Of a DNA stretch of 42,588 nt, positions 1-8,027 are shown piece after piece (the stretch's first letter is position 1; each line of letters opens with the position of its first letter). Origin of the DNA: an uncultured Eubacteriales bacterium (GTDB lineage: Bacteria; Bacillota; Clostridia; Oscillospirales; Oscillospiraceae). The stretch spans positions 1-42,588 of the forward strand of contig URDK01000011.1 in NCBI GenBank assembly GCA_900546485.1, written 5' to 3'. The notes under the pieces are model-generated. The model had not been told where the DNA came from and searched no databases. It saw only the letters and a program-made list of their open reading frames with translations. Made by a program: the position numbers and the translations under genes.

Positions 1-506
1 ACCTTTTTCCTGTCGCCGAGCTGCTCGGCGGCCCTGAGACTCGACTGTATGCCACCGAGCATCTCCACGTAGTTCTTGTCGAGGTACACCATGGGCTCTT
101 CACAGATTCGCACGCCCGCTCCGCCGGCCGTGACAGCGTCGCGTATGAGGGGTTTTATCTCACGTGGCAGTTTTTTCCACGAACCGCAGACAATGCGCAT
201 ATCACCCGCCGCACGCACAAAGCGCGCCGCCGCCGTCGCAATACCGGAGGGCTTGAGCATCAGGCCCATCAGGTTATCCTCTGCCTTAGCGATCGCCTTT
301 GGCGGGCCACAGAGCTCCATAACCAGGTCGCCTGCCATGAGCGCCGCTCCCTCGCAGGCCGCGTAGTTCACCGTGAGGCCAAGCTCCGCCGCCTTTGCCG
401 CCGCTCGCTCCACGCCGGAGAGCACACCGTCGCCGTCCGAAAAAATGCAGGCCGTTATCCGGCTGCGCGAAACCTGACTGAAGAGAATGTCCCTGATGTC
501 TTCCAT
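1..506 (-). CDS. NadC/ModD-like phosphoribosyltransferase, 3' part missing
   Basis: Open frame of about 168 residues that runs off the left edge, so the C-terminus is missing. The start ATG at 506-504 is preceded by AGAGGTG. Residues around 55-85 (GDLVMELCGPPKAIAKAED, then LMLKPSGIAT) resemble the N-terminal/barrel junction of the quinolinate phosphoribosyltransferase family (NadC, and the molybdenum-associated ModD branch), which transfers phosphoribosyl groups in NAD synthesis or in uncharacterised reactions. The protein begins with the usual domain but the visible part lacks the full phosphate-binding barrel end, so NadC itself cannot be told from a paralogue. It is divergent from the LysR gene at 832, a typical arrangement for a regulator and its target, but no nadA/nadB neighbour is visible. 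Confidence 0.55.
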   Translation of the reverse strand, partial: MEDIRDILFSQVSRSRITACIFSDGDGVLSGVERAAAKAAELGLTVNYAACEGAALMAGDLVMELCGPPKAIAKAEDNLMGLMLKPSGIATAAARFVRAAGDMRIVCGSWKKLPREIKPLIRDAVTAGGAGVRICEEPMVYLDKNYVEMLGGIQSSLRAAEQLGDRKK

Positions 507-831
507 AAAAGAGCACCTCTGATAGTTAGTTAATTTAATGTCATTGTAATTACGATTATATCTAAAAAGCCGCGCATGAAAAAATGCCGTAACCGAAGGA
601 ATACCGGCGCAAACTGTATGGCAGCGCGGCCCAGCTGTCGATTTCGGCAAAGTGGACTCGCCGGAGGTGTGTAAAGTGTACAACACTTGCGTACTGCTGA
701 GAGTTTTGGCGGCACAGACATGCAGAAAACGCAGGAATTCATTGAGAATTAACATGAAAACATTGGAACTCACGCTGCAGGTGGGGGATTTTGTGGTATA
801 ATGTAGGCAATAAACGCGCGGAGGTTTGAGA
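507..831. promoter_or_regulatory. Divergent intergenic region between NadC-like gene and LysR gene
   Basis: No gene is seen in these 325 bases. On the minus strand a good -10 (TATAAT, complement of 555-560) lies about 50 bases ahead of the NadC-like start. Directly downstream of it is a palindrome GTAATTAC at 546-553, well placed for a repressor or for LysR. On the plus strand a -10 TATAAT lies at 797-802 with no convincing -35, about 30 bases before the LysR start. The autoregulated divergent promoter is an inference from layout. Confidence 0.45.
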
Positions 832-1719
832 ATGGACATACAGGATCTGCAATACTTCCTCACGGTCTGTGACTACAGAAGCATCACCAAAGCCGCCGAG
901 GTGCTGCACATCTCCCAGCCAGCCCTGAGCAGGCGCATTCAGTACCTTGAGAACGAGTGCGGGGTAAAGCTCTTCATAAGAGGCCGGCGCTTTGTGGAGC
1001 TGACGCCCGCGGGGGAGCACTTTTCCATCAACGCGCGCAGCATAGTCGAGAGCCAGATCAAGGCGCTCAAGGAGCTTGAGTTTTACAAGCAAGACGCGGA
1101 TATCCGCTTCGGCTTCGTGGCCGATATAAACATGAAGGGCGTGCTGAGGATACAGTCTATAAGCAGAAGGCTCCTGCCGGACACCAGCCTAGCCTTTCTT
1201 GAGCTGCCCGTGAAAGAAATACCGAATGCCCTGCTGTCCGGCAATATCGATGTTGCCTATATAATGCAGGGCGAGGTTGCCGACATCGCGGGGCTGAGCT
1301 TTGTCAAGGCAGAGAGCAACAATCTTTCCGTACTCGTCCCGTCTGGTCACAGGCTGTGGCAAAGAAACTTCGTAACCTGCGACGACCTGGTTGGGGAAAC
1401 CTTTTTCATAGGTTGCAGCGACAAGGACCTCAGTGCCACCACGTCAAAGGTCATAGACTTCATAAGGCGCCGCATCCCGAACGCTGACATTCATTTCAAG
1501 GGCTCCACCTGCAAGCTGCTGGTGGACATCTGCGCCGGCGCGGGAATAGGCCTGAATGGGGTCTACTCCGTAGACAACTCCATAGGTTCCAACGAATACT
1601 ACAAAAACATTGTAATAAGCGACTCCTGCGTGCCCTTCGGAGACCTTGTGCTAGCTTACCGTGACTCAAATGCGAAGGCCGCCGCCTTCGCTGACAAGTT
1701 GCGCGGGCTGCTCCAATAA
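832..1719 (+). CDS. LysR-family transcriptional regulator
   Basis: A 295-residue protein of the usual LysR length. Residues 1-60 form the winged HTH (MDIQDLQYFLTV, then SITKAAEVLHISQPALSRRI, LE...GVKLF). The rest is a periplasmic-binding-like effector domain of the LysR_substrate type (residues 90-290). The ATG at 832 was chosen because GGAGG ends 7 bases before it; a TTG two codons earlier is less likely. Divergent from the NadC-like gene, which it probably regulates. The effector cannot be read from sequence. Confidence 0.85.
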   Translation: MDIQDLQYFLTVCDYRSITKAAEVLHISQPALSRRIQYLENECGVKLFIRGRRFVELTPAGEHFSINARSIVESQIKALKELEFYKQDADIRFGFVADINMKGVLRIQSISRRLLPDTSLAFLELPVKEIPNALLSGNIDVAYIMQGEVADIAGLSFVKAESNNLSVLVPSGHRLWQRNFVTCDDLVGETFFIGCSDKDLSATTSKVIDFIRRRIPNADIHFKGSTCKLLVDICAGAGIGLNGVYSVDNSIGSNEYYKNIVISDSCVPFGDLVLAYRDSNAKAAAFADKLRGLLQ

Positions 1720-1736
1720 ACGCTCTGCGCGCAGAA

Positions 1737-1769
1737 AGCCCCCGCGGACCGGCATGGTCCGCGGGGGCT
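1737..1769 (+). terminator. Rho-independent terminator after LysR gene
   Basis: Fourteen-base GC-rich stem (AGCCCCCGCGGACC paired with GGTCCGCGGGGGCT) with a five-base loop; only a short T tail follows. Confidence 0.75.
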
Positions 1770-1823
1770 TATTCATTTCCGTCATGTAACCTTGCAAAAA
1801 GCGCAATATCAGAGAAAGCCGGT

Positions 1824-2060
1824 ATGTCGCTGCTGCTTGACGACATTGATGTCCCCGTTCCCGGTCCAGGGAAGGCGGGCGTGAAGATAGTCGCTACCGG
1901 CTTGTGCCACACGGACATAGCCGGTATGCAGGGCGCTATAGGCCTGTTCCCCATCGTTTTCGAGCACGAGGGTGCCGGCATCGTGGAAGCCGTTGGGCCA
2001 GATGTCACAGAATTCAAGATCGGCAAGGACTTTTATGAAACCTTGGATGAGATGAGGCGC
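1824..2060 (+). pseudogene. Remnant of a zinc-type alcohol dehydrogenase
   Basis: The reading frame carries the N-terminal hallmark of medium-chain zinc alcohol dehydrogenases: PGPG, VKIVATGLCHTDI (with the catalytic zinc Cys), then EHEGAGIVEAVGPDV. After about 70 residues the family match stops (at GKD), continuing into an unrelated tail that reads on into the antisense strand of tRNA-Leu. The full family length is about 350-370 residues, so at most a fifth remains; the Rossmann domain is gone and no ribosome binding site is visible. Called a deletion remnant. Confidence 0.7.
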
Positions 2061-2126
2061 AACCCCGTTGAAACCGAAAAAATAAGAAACCGCCGTGCAG
2101 CACTGATGCTGCAAGGCGGTCTGTTC

Positions 2127-2211
2127 TGGTGCGGGTAAAGGGGGTCGAACCCTTACGAATCTCTTCACAGGAACCTAAATCCTGCGCGTCTGCCAATTCC
2201 GCCATACCCGC
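2127..2211 (-). tRNA. tRNA-Leu (anticodon UAG)
   Basis: On the minus strand a 7-bp acceptor stem GCGGGTA/TACCCGC, long variable arm, and anticodon stem CAGGA/TCCTG with loop TTTAGGT give anticodon TAG (reads CUA). The 3' CCA is encoded (complement of 2127-2129). T-arm GGGTTCGACCC is intact. Confidence 0.95.
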
Positions 2212-2221
2212 GTACCATGAT

Positions 2222-2251
2222 ATATTACTACGCCGGGGCGGCCGCTGTCAA
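2222..2251 (-). promoter_or_regulatory. Promoter of tRNA-Leu
   Basis: Minus strand -35 TTGACA (2251-2246) and -10 TAATAT (2227-2222) with an 18-base spacer, ending 11 bases before the tRNA 5' end. Confidence 0.7.
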
Positions 2252-2260
2252 CTTGCGCTA

Positions 2261-2289
2261 TTGACATCTTTCGCGCGGAATTGTATCAT
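2261..2289 (+). promoter_or_regulatory. Promoter of the DUF554/EamA operon
   Basis: TTGACA (2261-2266), 17-base spacer, TATCAT (2284-2289), 35 bases before the start codon of the DUF554 gene. Confidence 0.75.
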
Positions 2290-2323
2290 TTCCATGCAAT
2301 TTCTACGTTTGGGGGAGCTTTTT

Positions 2324-3028
2324 ATGCTTGGAGTGCTGGCAAACTCCGGGGCCGTGCTTGTCGGCGGCGTCATCGGGCTGCTGTTTCGGGAGAAGATCAA
2401 GGAAAAATACACCTCCGCGCTCATGGCCGCGCTGGCGCTCGTCAGTCTCGGGCTCGGCATCATCTGCGTCGTCGGCACGGCCGACACGCTCTGCCTCATC
2501 CTCTGCACCTCAGTCGGCACGCTCATCGGTGAGCTGCTGCGCATAGACGACCGGGTCGAGGCCCTAGGCTCGTTTGCGGAGCGCAGGTTCTCCAAGTCCG
2601 AGGGCGGCTTCGCCCAGGCCTTTGTCTCCTGCTCGATCCTCTTTTGCGTCGGCTCCATGGCTGTCATGGGCAGCGTCGAGGCCGGCATAAACGGCGACAA
2701 CTCGATACTTTACGCCAAGGCCGTGCTCGACTTTGTGGCCGCACTCGCCTTTGGAGCCGGGCTCGGCGCGGGCGCCGTCGCCTCCGCTGTCTGCGTTCTC
2801 GTCTGCGAGGGTCTGCTCACGCTTCTGGCCTCCGCGCTCTCGCCCTACCTCAGCTCCGCCGTCGTCACCGAGATGTCCGCGGTCGGCGGAGTGCTGCTGC
2901 TCGGCCTCGCTATAAATCTGCTTGGGCTCAGGCAGGAGCGGCTGCGCGTGGCCAACATGCTCCCCGGCGTGTTCCTGCCCGTGGCTTACATACCTCTCTA
3001 TAACTGGATAGGCGGGCTGTTAGGATGA
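2324..3028 (+). CDS. DUF554 integral membrane protein (YdfK-like)
   Basis: 234 residues, very hydrophobic, with about six predicted membrane segments. The N-terminus (LGVLANSGAVLVGGVIGLLF) and the internal GDNSILYAKAVLDF stretch are typical of the DUF554/YdfK family, whose members are small membrane proteins proposed to act in transport but without a settled function. ATG 2324 follows a GGGGGAG ribosome site; a longer in-frame version starting in the tRNA region is not credible because the promoter lies inside it. The stop overlaps the next start (ATGA), so the EamA gene is translationally coupled. Confidence 0.8.
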   Translation: MLGVLANSGAVLVGGVIGLLFREKIKEKYTSALMAALALVSLGLGIICVVGTADTLCLILCTSVGTLIGELLRIDDRVEALGSFAERRFSKSEGGFAQAFVSCSILFCVGSMAVMGSVEAGINGDNSILYAKAVLDFVAALAFGAGLGAGAVASAVCVLVCEGLLTLLASALSPYLSSAVVTEMSAVGGVLLLGLAINLLGLRQERLRVANMLPGVFLPVAYIPLYNWIGGLLG

Positions 3029-3912
3029 AAAAGAACATATATACCATCTCAATACTCGCCGCAGGCTGCCTCTGGGGCTTTATGGGTCTCTTTCGCCGCT
3101 ACATGGGCGAGGCCGGCTTCAGTTCCTCCGGTGTCATCGTGCTCCGCTGCGGCGTGGCCGCGGTTTTCTTCGCCCTGACGCTGCTTATCACCGGGCCTGC
3201 GCAGTTCAAGGTGAAGCTGCGTGACGTCTGGTGTTTCCTCGGCAGCGGAGTTGTCAGTCTGCTGTTTTTCACCTTCTGCTACTTCCAGGCCATGACCCTC
3301 ATGAGCCTCTCCGCCGCCGCGATACTGCTCTACACCGCCCCCGCCATCGTCACTCTCTTCTCCGCGCTGCTCTTCAAGGAGCGACTCACGGCGATGAAGC
3401 TTGTCGCTGTCGTGCTGGCTTTTCTCGGCTGCGCGCTGGTGTCCGGGCTCGGCTCCGGGAGCATGACGCTCTCCACCGCAGGCATACTCTACGGTCTAGG
3501 CGCAGGCTTCGGCTACGCGATGTACAGCATCTTCGCACGCCTGGCCCTCGAGCGCGGGTACTCGAGCAACACGATAAACTTCTACTCCTGCCTGCTCGCC
3601 GCCGTGGGTGCGGCGCTCATCTGGGGCGTGGACGGCGTATTCGAAACCGCCGTAGCCTCCGGAGGAAACATCGCGCTTGCGCTCGGCACCGGCATCGTCA
3701 CCTGCTACCTGCCTTATCTGCTCTACACCTACGGGCTTACCGGGCTCGAGACCGGACGCGCCTCCATCATGGCCTCAGTCGAGCCCGTTGTCGCCACATT
3801 GGTAGGAGCGCTCGTATTTCACGAAAGCATGAGTCTTCTGTCCGCGCTCGGTGTGGCGCTCGTTCTCGCAGCTGTGGTGCTGCTGAATCTGCGGTTGAAG
3901 CCGCGGGTTTGA
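3025..3912 (+). CDS. EamA/DMT-family transporter
   Basis: 295 residues with ten hydrophobic segments in two EamA repeats (about 5-140 and 150-290), as in the drug/metabolite transporter superfamily. The N-terminus SILAAGCLWGFMGLFRRYM and the second-repeat end ASVEPVVATLVGALVF are characteristic. Members export or import amino acids and other small metabolites across the cytoplasmic membrane; substrate unknown here. Overlaps the DUF554 stop by four bases. Confidence 0.85.
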   Translation: MKKNIYTISILAAGCLWGFMGLFRRYMGEAGFSSSGVIVLRCGVAAVFFALTLLITGPAQFKVKLRDVWCFLGSGVVSLLFFTFCYFQAMTLMSLSAAAILLYTAPAIVTLFSALLFKERLTAMKLVAVVLAFLGCALVSGLGSGSMTLSTAGILYGLGAGFGYAMYSIFARLALERGYSSNTINFYSCLLAAVGAALIWGVDGVFETAVASGGNIALALGTGIVTCYLPYLLYTYGLTGLETGRASIMASVEPVVATLVGALVFHESMSLLSALGVALVLAAVVLLNLRLKPRV

Positions 3913-3937
3913 TTTATTCATATTTATGTGGTATCAT
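3909..3937 (+). promoter_or_regulatory. Putative promoter of the GH25 lipoprotein gene
   Basis: TTGATT (3909-3914), 17-base spacer, TATCAT (3932-3937); start codon 36 bases further on. Overlaps the stop region of the EamA gene. Confidence 0.55.
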
Positions 3938-3972
3938 GTGTCGAATCCTGTCGGATACGAAAGGACAAGACC

Positions 3973-4923
3973 ATGAAAAACCTAAAAAAAGCACTTGCCG
4001 TCCTCCTGCTGGGCGCTATGGCCCTGTCGCTGGCCGCCTGCGGCGCGGACGACGCAGAGCCGACCCCCGACCCGCATGAGGGCATGATCTACGTGAACAC
4101 CGGCTCCGGTGAAGAGTGGGTGGACGAGGCCGAAGGCGTACCCGTCTCTCAGCTGAGCGCCGACGACTTCGAGGTCGGCGACGACGGCATCCCCGTCTAC
4201 ACCGGCGACCTCTACGACACCCGGCTGGGCATCGACGTCTCCTTCTATCAGGGAGATATCGACTGGCAGGCCGTTGCCGACGCCGGCATCGAGTTTGCCA
4301 TGATCCGCTGCGGCTACCGCGGCTCCTCCGAGGGCGAGCTCTTTGTTGACGAGAAGTTCGAGCAAAACATGCAGGGAGCCATAGACGCAGGTCTCGACGT
4401 CGGCGTCTACTTCTTCTCCCAGTCCACGGGCGCCATAGAGGGCGCCGAGGAGGCCCTGTTCGTCCTCGACCTCATCAAGGACTACAAGATAACGATGCCG
4501 GTCGCCTTCGACTGGGAGCCTCTTGAGGAATCCCGCGCAGAGGACATTCTGGACGAGGAGCTCACCGCCTCCGCGCTGGTCTTCTGCGAGATGGTCAAGG
4601 ACGCGGGCTACACCCCCTGCGTTTACTTCTACCGCTACATTGCCTACCACAACTACGACCTCTCACGCCTCGCGGACTACATGTTCTGGATAGGCGCGCC
4701 GGGCACGACGCTTGACTTCTACTACGAGGCGGACATCTGGCAGTTCTCCTTCACCAGCCGCATCGACGGCATAGACGCCGACGTGGACATGAACCTCCAG
4801 TTCTACGCGCCCGGCACAGACCCCTCATTCCCTGAACCCTCGGCATCCGTCGCTCCGGAGGAGACGCCGGAGCCTGAGGAGAGCACCGAACCCACTGAGA
4901 GCGCCGAACCCGCCGAAGGATAA
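3973..4923 (+). CDS. Glycoside hydrolase family 25 (lysozyme-like) lipoprotein
   Basis: 316 residues. A lipoprotein signal peptide ends in LSLAAC (lipid-modified Cys about residue 22). A linker follows, then a GH25 domain (about 85-295) starting LGIDVSFYQGDIDW and including FAMIRCGYRG and the FDWEP motif carrying the catalytic Asp/Glu. GH25 enzymes cut the MurNAc-GlcNAc bond of peptidoglycan; as a membrane-anchored protein it probably acts in wall remodelling. The C-terminal 30 residues are a Pro/Glu/Ser/Thr-rich tail (PEPEESTEPTES). The ATG at 3973 follows AAGGAC and gives the signal peptide its proper start. Confidence 0.88.
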   Translation: MKNLKKALAVLLLGAMALSLAACGADDAEPTPDPHEGMIYVNTGSGEEWVDEAEGVPVSQLSADDFEVGDDGIPVYTGDLYDTRLGIDVSFYQGDIDWQAVADAGIEFAMIRCGYRGSSEGELFVDEKFEQNMQGAIDAGLDVGVYFFSQSTGAIEGAEEALFVLDLIKDYKITMPVAFDWEPLEESRAEDILDEELTASALVFCEMVKDAGYTPCVYFYRYIAYHNYDLSRLADYMFWIGAPGTTLDFYYEADIWQFSFTSRIDGIDADVDMNLQFYAPGTDPSFPEPSASVAPEETPEPEESTEPTESAEPAEG

Positions 4924-4931
4924 TTTACCCC

Positions 4932-4960
4932 TTGACAGCGGCAGCGCGCTCGTGTATAAT
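4932..4960 (+). promoter_or_regulatory. Promoter of the SAM riboswitch-metK unit
   Basis: Consensus promoter: TTGACA at 4932-4937, 17-base spacer, TATAAT at 4955-4960. Transcription would begin just before the riboswitch P1 stem. Confidence 0.9.
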
Positions 4961-4980
4961 ATTTGCCGACAACTGAAAAG

Positions 4981-5076
4981 CCTTATCAAGAGTGGCGGAG
5001 GGACCGGCCCTGTGAAGCCCGGCAACCTGCTTATTGCAAGGTGCCAAATCCGGCGGTGTTAAATCGGAAGATGAGG
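4981..5076 (+). promoter_or_regulatory. SAM-I (S-box) riboswitch
   Basis: Shows the S-box core in order: CTTATCAAGAGTGGCGGAGG, then GAAGCCCGGCAACC, then GGTGCCAAATCC and the closing GATGAGG. P1 is formed by 4981-4987 (CCTTATC) pairing with 5070-5076 (GATGAGG). Together with the terminator at 5096 it should switch off metK when S-adenosylmethionine is plentiful. Confidence 0.95.
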
Positions 5077-5095
5077 ATGAACGCTCAGAATCAAT

Positions 5096-5124
5096 GCCCG
5101 CCGGGACCTGCCGGCGGGCTTTTC
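5096..5124 (+). terminator. Riboswitch-controlled terminator (expression platform)
   Basis: Stem GCCCGCCGG/CCGGCGGGC with a short loop followed by CTTTTC, lying between the SAM-I aptamer and metK; the attenuator of this leader. Confidence 0.85.
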
Positions 5125-5169
5125 TTATGCTGTTTTCATTTAATATTTTTCATATAAGGAGATGCGCAA

Positions 5170-6357
5170 ATGGCAAACTACCTCTTCACTTCCGAGTCCG
5201 TCACCGAAGGACATCCCGACAAAGTCTGCGACCAGATCTCCGACGCCGTTCTGGACGCCATACTCGAAAAGGACCCCCTGGGCCACGTCGCCTGCGAGTG
5301 CACCGCCACCACGGGCATGATCTACATCATGGGTGAGATTTCCACCAGCTGCTACGTCGACATCCCGAAGATCGCACGTGAAGTCGTGCGCGAGATAGGC
5401 TACGACAACGCCGCCTACGGTTTCGACTACAACACCTGCGCCGTACTCACCGCCATTGACGAGCAGTCCGGCGACATCGCCATGGGCGTCGACCAGTCGC
5501 TCGAGCTCAAGGAGGGTCAGTCCGGTGACAACCTCGAAAACGGCGCCGGCGACCAGGGCATGATGTTCGGCTACGCCTGCGACGACACGCCCGAGCTCAT
5601 GCCGCTGCCCATCTCCCTCGCTCAGAAAATGGCCCGCCGCCTCGCCGAGGTGCGCAAGAGCGGTCTGCTCACCTACCTCCGTCCCGACGGCAAGACCCAA
5701 GTCACCATCGAGTATGACGGCGAAGGCCGTCCCGTCCGCGTGGACACTGTTGTCGTCTCCACTCAGCATGATCCCGACGTTTCCCTCGAGCAGATACGCG
5801 CCGACATGATTGAAAACGTCATTCTGCCCACCATCCCGGCCGAGCTCAACAAGGGCGACATCAAGTATTATGTCAACCCGACCGGCCGTTTCGTCAAGGG
5901 CGGCCCGGCGGCCGACTCCGGCCTGACCGGCCGCAAGATAATTGTCGACACCTACGGTGGAAGCGCCCCGCACGGCGGCGGCTGCTTCTCCGGCAAGGAC
6001 CCCACCAAGGTCGACCGCAGCGCGACCTACGCGGCCCGCTGGGTGGCCAAGAACATCGTGGCCGCTGGTCTCGCGCACCGCTGCCAGGTACAGCTCGCCT
6101 ACGCCATCGGCGTGGCTAACCCGGTCAGTGTGAACGTCACCACCTTCGGTACCGGCTCCGTTCCCGACCACGTGCTGGAGAAGTCTGTAAATGAGGTGTT
6201 CGACCTCCGTCCCTCCGCCATCATCCGCGACCTTGACCTCAGGAAGCCCATCTACCGCCGTCTCGCCGCTTACGGTCACATGGGCCGCGAGGATCTGGGC
6301 GTCAACTGGGAGAAGACTGACCGCGCCGACGCTCTCCGCGCCGCCTGCGGAAAGTGA
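5170..6357 (+). CDS. metK: S-adenosylmethionine synthase
   Basis: 395 residues, full length for MetK. It makes SAM from methionine and ATP in the cytoplasm, normally as a tetramer. Motifs: N-terminal FTSESVTEGHPDK, the GAGDQGMMFGYA signature (about residue 118-130), and the P-loop-like GGGCFSGKDPTKVDRS (about 272-287) that contributes to the phosphate site. Preceded by AAGGAG 7 bases from the ATG and by a SAM-I riboswitch, consistent with feedback control by its product. Convergent with baiF. Confidence 0.98.
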   Translation: MANYLFTSESVTEGHPDKVCDQISDAVLDAILEKDPLGHVACECTATTGMIYIMGEISTSCYVDIPKIAREVVREIGYDNAAYGFDYNTCAVLTAIDEQSGDIAMGVDQSLELKEGQSGDNLENGAGDQGMMFGYACDDTPELMPLPISLAQKMARRLAEVRKSGLLTYLRPDGKTQVTIEYDGEGRPVRVDTVVVSTQHDPDVSLEQIRADMIENVILPTIPAELNKGDIKYYVNPTGRFVKGGPAADSGLTGRKIIVDTYGGSAPHGGGCFSGKDPTKVDRSATYAARWVAKNIVAAGLAHRCQVQLAYAIGVANPVSVNVTTFGTGSVPDHVLEKSVNEVFDLRPSAIIRDLDLRKPIYRRLAAYGHMGREDLGVNWEKTDRADALRAACGK

Positions 6358-6390
6358 GCCTGGAAACACCAAAGAACACACAAAACGAAA

Positions 6391-6420
6391 AGGCGCACAG
6401 GCCGATCGGCCTGTGCGCCT
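6391..6420. terminator. Bidirectional terminator between metK and baiF
   Basis: Perfect 13-bp stem (AGGCGCACAGGCC/GGCCTGTGCGCCT) with loop GATC, an A-run before and a T-run after, so it can serve both convergent genes. Confidence 0.9.
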
Positions 6421-6471
6421 TTTTCAAAAGAGCGGGTATTGAACCGGGGCTGCATGGCAGCCCCAGAGTGC

Positions 6472-7746
6472 TTACAGATGCTTGTACTGCGGGCAGAAGT
6501 CCTTCCTGTAAACGGAGATCTTCTCGTCGAAGAAGGACTGTATCTCCTCCTCGCTGTAACCGAGGTCGGCAAGGACATCCTTGGTGTCGAAGCCGAAGTC
6601 GACGCCGGTACGCCAGACTTCCAGCGGGTTGTTCTTGGTCCTGGGGACGATGTTCGGCACCTTGACCTGGAGCGGCTGGCCGGGGTTCTCGGGGTCCTCC
6701 CATCGGGTGCTCGGGGTGGTGGTCAGGCTCTCGCGGGCAATGTACTGCTCGTTGGTGAGCATATCCTGGAAAGTGAGCACCTGGCTGCAGGGGATCTTGT
6801 GCTCGTTGAGTTCCTTCTCCACCTCGCTGGCGGTGCGCTCAGCGCAGAACTTGAGCAGTGCCTCCTCGAGCAGTTTGCCCGGCTCGGTGCTGCGGTAGAC
6901 AGCGTATGCTCCGCCGGGGAAGGCATCGGTGCCGTAGGGCAGACCGAGCAGCTCGGCGAACTTTCTGACGACGACGGCGCCGGTGGACATGATGAACACG
7001 CTGCCCTCCTTGCACCTGTAGCTGCCGGTGCCGGCCACCAGCTCAGAGGCGATCCACAGCGAACGCTTCTCGGGGTTGTGCTCAACGATATCCTGGAGCA
7101 GATACTGGCAGAGAGTACGCAGGCCGCACTCGTACTGCGCGATGTCGAGGCTCTCGCCCTTGCCGGTCTTCTCGGCGTTTATATACGCAGAGAGGCAGGA
7201 TACGGCGGCAAAGAACGCGGTGTAGTAGTCGATAACATTGTCGGCTATCGGGAAGTAGGGCATGTCGTTGTTGCCGTTGGAGTAAGCCAGACCGCTGAAC
7301 GCCTGAGCGATCGGGTCATAGGACGCCCTGCTTATATAAGAGTCGAGGCCGGTCTGGCCATAGCCGGTGATGTGGGCGATAACGAGCTTGGGGTTGACTT
7401 CCCAGAGCACGTTGTCATCCAGGCCCCAGTTGGCCCACTGCTTACCCTTGGAGGACTCGATGAAAATGTCCGTCTCTGCAATCAGCTTCAGGAACGCATC
7501 GCGGCCCTTCGGATTGGTAACATCCAGGGTAATGTCACGCATGTTGCGCCTGTGAGACTCACCCATCCAGCCGGGGTTGATGCTGCCGTGGGAATAGTCG
7601 GGGTTCTTCGGGTTCTCCATCTGGATGACGTCGGCGCCCATGTCTGCCATCAGTTCACCGGCGAAGGGGCCGGCGACGGAGATCGCGCTGACGACCACTT
7701 TGACGCCCTTCAGAAGGCCCTTCTGCGGCACTTCGCTTCTCTTCAT
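6472..7746 (-). CDS. baiF: BaiF-like bile acid CoA-transferase (family III, CaiB/BaiF)
   Basis: 424 residues, family III CoA-transferase. Residues 17-45 (VVVSAISVAGPFAGELMADMG) and 97-150 (ESSKGKQW, LWEVNPK, GYGQTG, SRASYD, QAFSG) match C. scindens BaiF especially closely and E. coli CaiB next. The catalytic Asp of the family is Asp169 (FPIAD), the position it has in CaiB. Known role: moves CoA between bile acid intermediates (end-product acyl-CoA to incoming bile acid), saving ATP. ATG 7746 has a weak Shine-Dalgarno (AGGAGC). Unlike the known bai operon it is monocistronic and on the opposite strand from baiB-baiG, with its own promoter region and terminator. CaiB-type carnitine CoA-transferase is the alternative, made unlikely by context. 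Confidence 0.85.
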   Translation of the reverse strand: MKRSEVPQKGLLKGVKVVVSAISVAGPFAGELMADMGADVIQMENPKNPDYSHGSINPGWMGESHRRNMRDITLDVTNPKGRDAFLKLIAETDIFIESSKGKQWANWGLDDNVLWEVNPKLVIAHITGYGQTGLDSYISRASYDPIAQAFSGLAYSNGNNDMPYFPIADNVIDYYTAFFAAVSCLSAYINAEKTGKGESLDIAQYECGLRTLCQYLLQDIVEHNPEKRSLWIASELVAGTGSYRCKEGSVFIMSTGAVVVRKFAELLGLPYGTDAFPGGAYAVYRSTEPGKLLEEALLKFCAERTASEVEKELNEHKIPCSQVLTFQDMLTNEQYIARESLTTTPSTRWEDPENPGQPLQVKVPNIVPRTKNNPLEVWRTGVDFGFDTKDVLADLGYSEEEIQSFFDEKISVYRKDFCPQYKHL

Positions 7747-7774
7747 AATGCAGTGCTCCTTATGTTTTTAGATT

Positions 7775-7792
7775 TGCAATGTGTTCATTGCA
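7775..7792. promoter_or_regulatory. Inverted repeat in baiF leader
   Basis: Perfect 7-4-7 inverted repeat TGCAATG-TGTT-CATTGCA, 29 bases before the baiF start codon. The 8-mer GCAATGTG recurs in the same direction at 7848-7855, next to the motif shared with baiB. Candidate operator; no known regulator consensus was recognised. Confidence 0.4.
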
Positions 7793-7851
7793 TAAGTGCT
7801 TTTTGGACTTTTGACATGCTTAGGATAGAAAAATAACAGTTTGTGCGGCAA

Positions 7852-7863
7852 TGTGCATAATAT
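7852..7863 (-). promoter_or_regulatory. baiF promoter core shared with baiB
   Basis: Read towards baiF the sequence is ATATTATGCACA, identical and co-oriented with 10001-10012 ahead of baiB. It contains TATTAT, a plausible -10, about 110 bases before the start codon. No -35 hexamer stands 16-18 bases upstream, which suits an activator-dependent promoter. Confidence 0.45.
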
Positions 7864-7990
7864 TCATAAAAAATTTTGCTCCTTAGTGTTAATTTTGTCA
7901 ATGTCATTTGCCCTTACTTACTATAAGTCAAAAGCGCATTTTCATAGATTTTACTATTCGAATGGTCGGGCCTCCTGCTGCCGCTGCATC

Positions 7991-8027
7991 AAAAAAGCGC
8001 TGCTGTCCAGTGACAGCAGCGCTTTTT
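7991..8027 (-). terminator. Terminator after the cupin/AraC gene pair
   Basis: Stem AGCGCTGCTGTC/GACAGCAGCGCT, loop CAGT, with six A before and six T after; it directly abuts the stop of the cupin gene and separates that unit from baiF. Confidence 0.88.

Noticed and set aside
546..553. Zur box from the GTAATTAC palindrome
   Set aside because: Only the centre resembles the Firmicute Zur operator, and the neighbouring genes are not zinc genes.
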